The notes under the pieces: generated by a model
What the model saw: only the letters and a program-made list of their open reading frames with translations
Told to the model about the DNA's origin: nothing
The model's database searches: none
Assembly (NCBI GenBank): GCA_016928395.1
Contig: JAFGKV010000108.1
Span: 1 to 15,145, forward strand
Source: Candidatus Fermentibacterota bacterium
GTDB taxonomy: Bacteria; JAFGKV01
Length of the DNA: 15,145 nucleotides
Direction: 5' to 3'
Position numbers and translations under genes: made by a program
In this document: piece by piece, positions 14,930 through 15,145 of the stretch
Layout: each line of letters begins with the position of its first letter
How positions within the stretch are numbered: the stretch's first letter is position 1

Positions 14930-15145
14930 GTGTTGAAGAACAGATGGCGTGTGCGCCGTTGGTCCCTGGTTTCCAAGAGACGAGCATGGCCGGCCATCCT
15001 GCTCGCCCTTCTCTCCTGCGGGGGCGGCCGGGACCTTGGTGTCGTGAGCCTCATGGATGGCATTCCCGATGACCTTCCCGCGGGGCCATGGCGAGTGGTA
15101 TACCTGCACGACAGGCTGCACGACGGCGCCGTGGCGGCGGCGGAC
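14930..15145 (+). CDS. N-terminus of a putative secreted lipoprotein; 3' partial
   Basis: An open frame from GTG 14930 runs to the window edge with no stop (72 codons). An AAGG lies 9 nt upstream. The start is basic (K3, R5, R7, R9, R10, then KRR at 16-18), followed by a hydrophobic stretch AWPAILLALLS and Cys30 followed by three Gly: a type II signal peptide with lipobox L-L-S-C. After cleavage the protein would be lipid-anchored at Cys30. The visible mature part (DLGVVSLMDGIPDDLPAGPW and beyond) is too short to assign a family. It is divergent from the radical SAM gene at 13151-14566. A start at TTG 14933 is possible. Confidence 0.65.
   Translation, partial: MLKNRWRVRRWSLVSKRRAWPAILLALLSCGGGRDLGVVSLMDGIPDDLPAGPWRVVYLHDRLHDGAVAAAD

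Overview
The window comes from a GC-rich bacterium (roughly 60-65 % G+C by eye) whose genes use NNC/NNG codons, some GTG starts and sigma70-like promoters. Nothing in it fixes the taxon. The gene style (many cobalamin-type radical SAM enzymes, GT2 and GT-C glycosyltransferases, a lipoprotein signal) suggests a Gram-negative, probably uncultured lineage; that is inference. No tRNA, rRNA, CRISPR array, transposase or phage gene was found.

Layout. Positions 2-1333 (+) hold the 3' part of an unusual fusion: a NodB-type polysaccharide deacetylase C-terminus joined to a metallo-beta-lactamase domain with the complete subclass B1 zinc ligand set. Facing it is a minus-strand gene run read from 10816 down to 1420: membrane GT2 (9776-10816), polyprenol-phosphate-sugar-synthase-like GT2 (9019-9771), second membrane GT2 (8012-9022), B12-binding radical SAM protein (6584-8008), an 83-codon small ORF (6318-6569), a second B12 radical SAM protein (4816-6321), a GT39/ArnT-like GT-C membrane protein (3012-4811) and a third B12 radical SAM protein (1420-2841). 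Several junctions are 4-nt ATGA overlaps or gaps of only a few bases, so most of it is probably one operon. A 386-bp divergent region (10817-11202) separates the run from a fourth B12 radical SAM gene on the plus strand (11203-12840), which has a good promoter and a structured leader. A convergent gap with strong hairpins follows, then a fifth B12 radical SAM gene on the minus strand (13151-14566). The window ends inside a plus-strand lipoprotein gene (14930 to the edge).

How the genes may work together. The DPM1-like GT2 would charge a polyprenyl phosphate with a sugar. The GT-C protein would use that lipid-linked sugar outside the membrane, and the two membrane GT2s would extend a lipid or glycan. 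Five complete CX3CX2C radical SAM enzymes with N-terminal cobalamin-type domains would make C-methylations or other radical changes on the same product. The substrate cannot be read from sequence; a modified glycolipid, surface glycan or lipid-linked secondary metabolite is the best guess. The five-enzyme radical SAM and glycosyltransferase locus and the deacetylase/B1-MBL fusion are the most noteworthy items.
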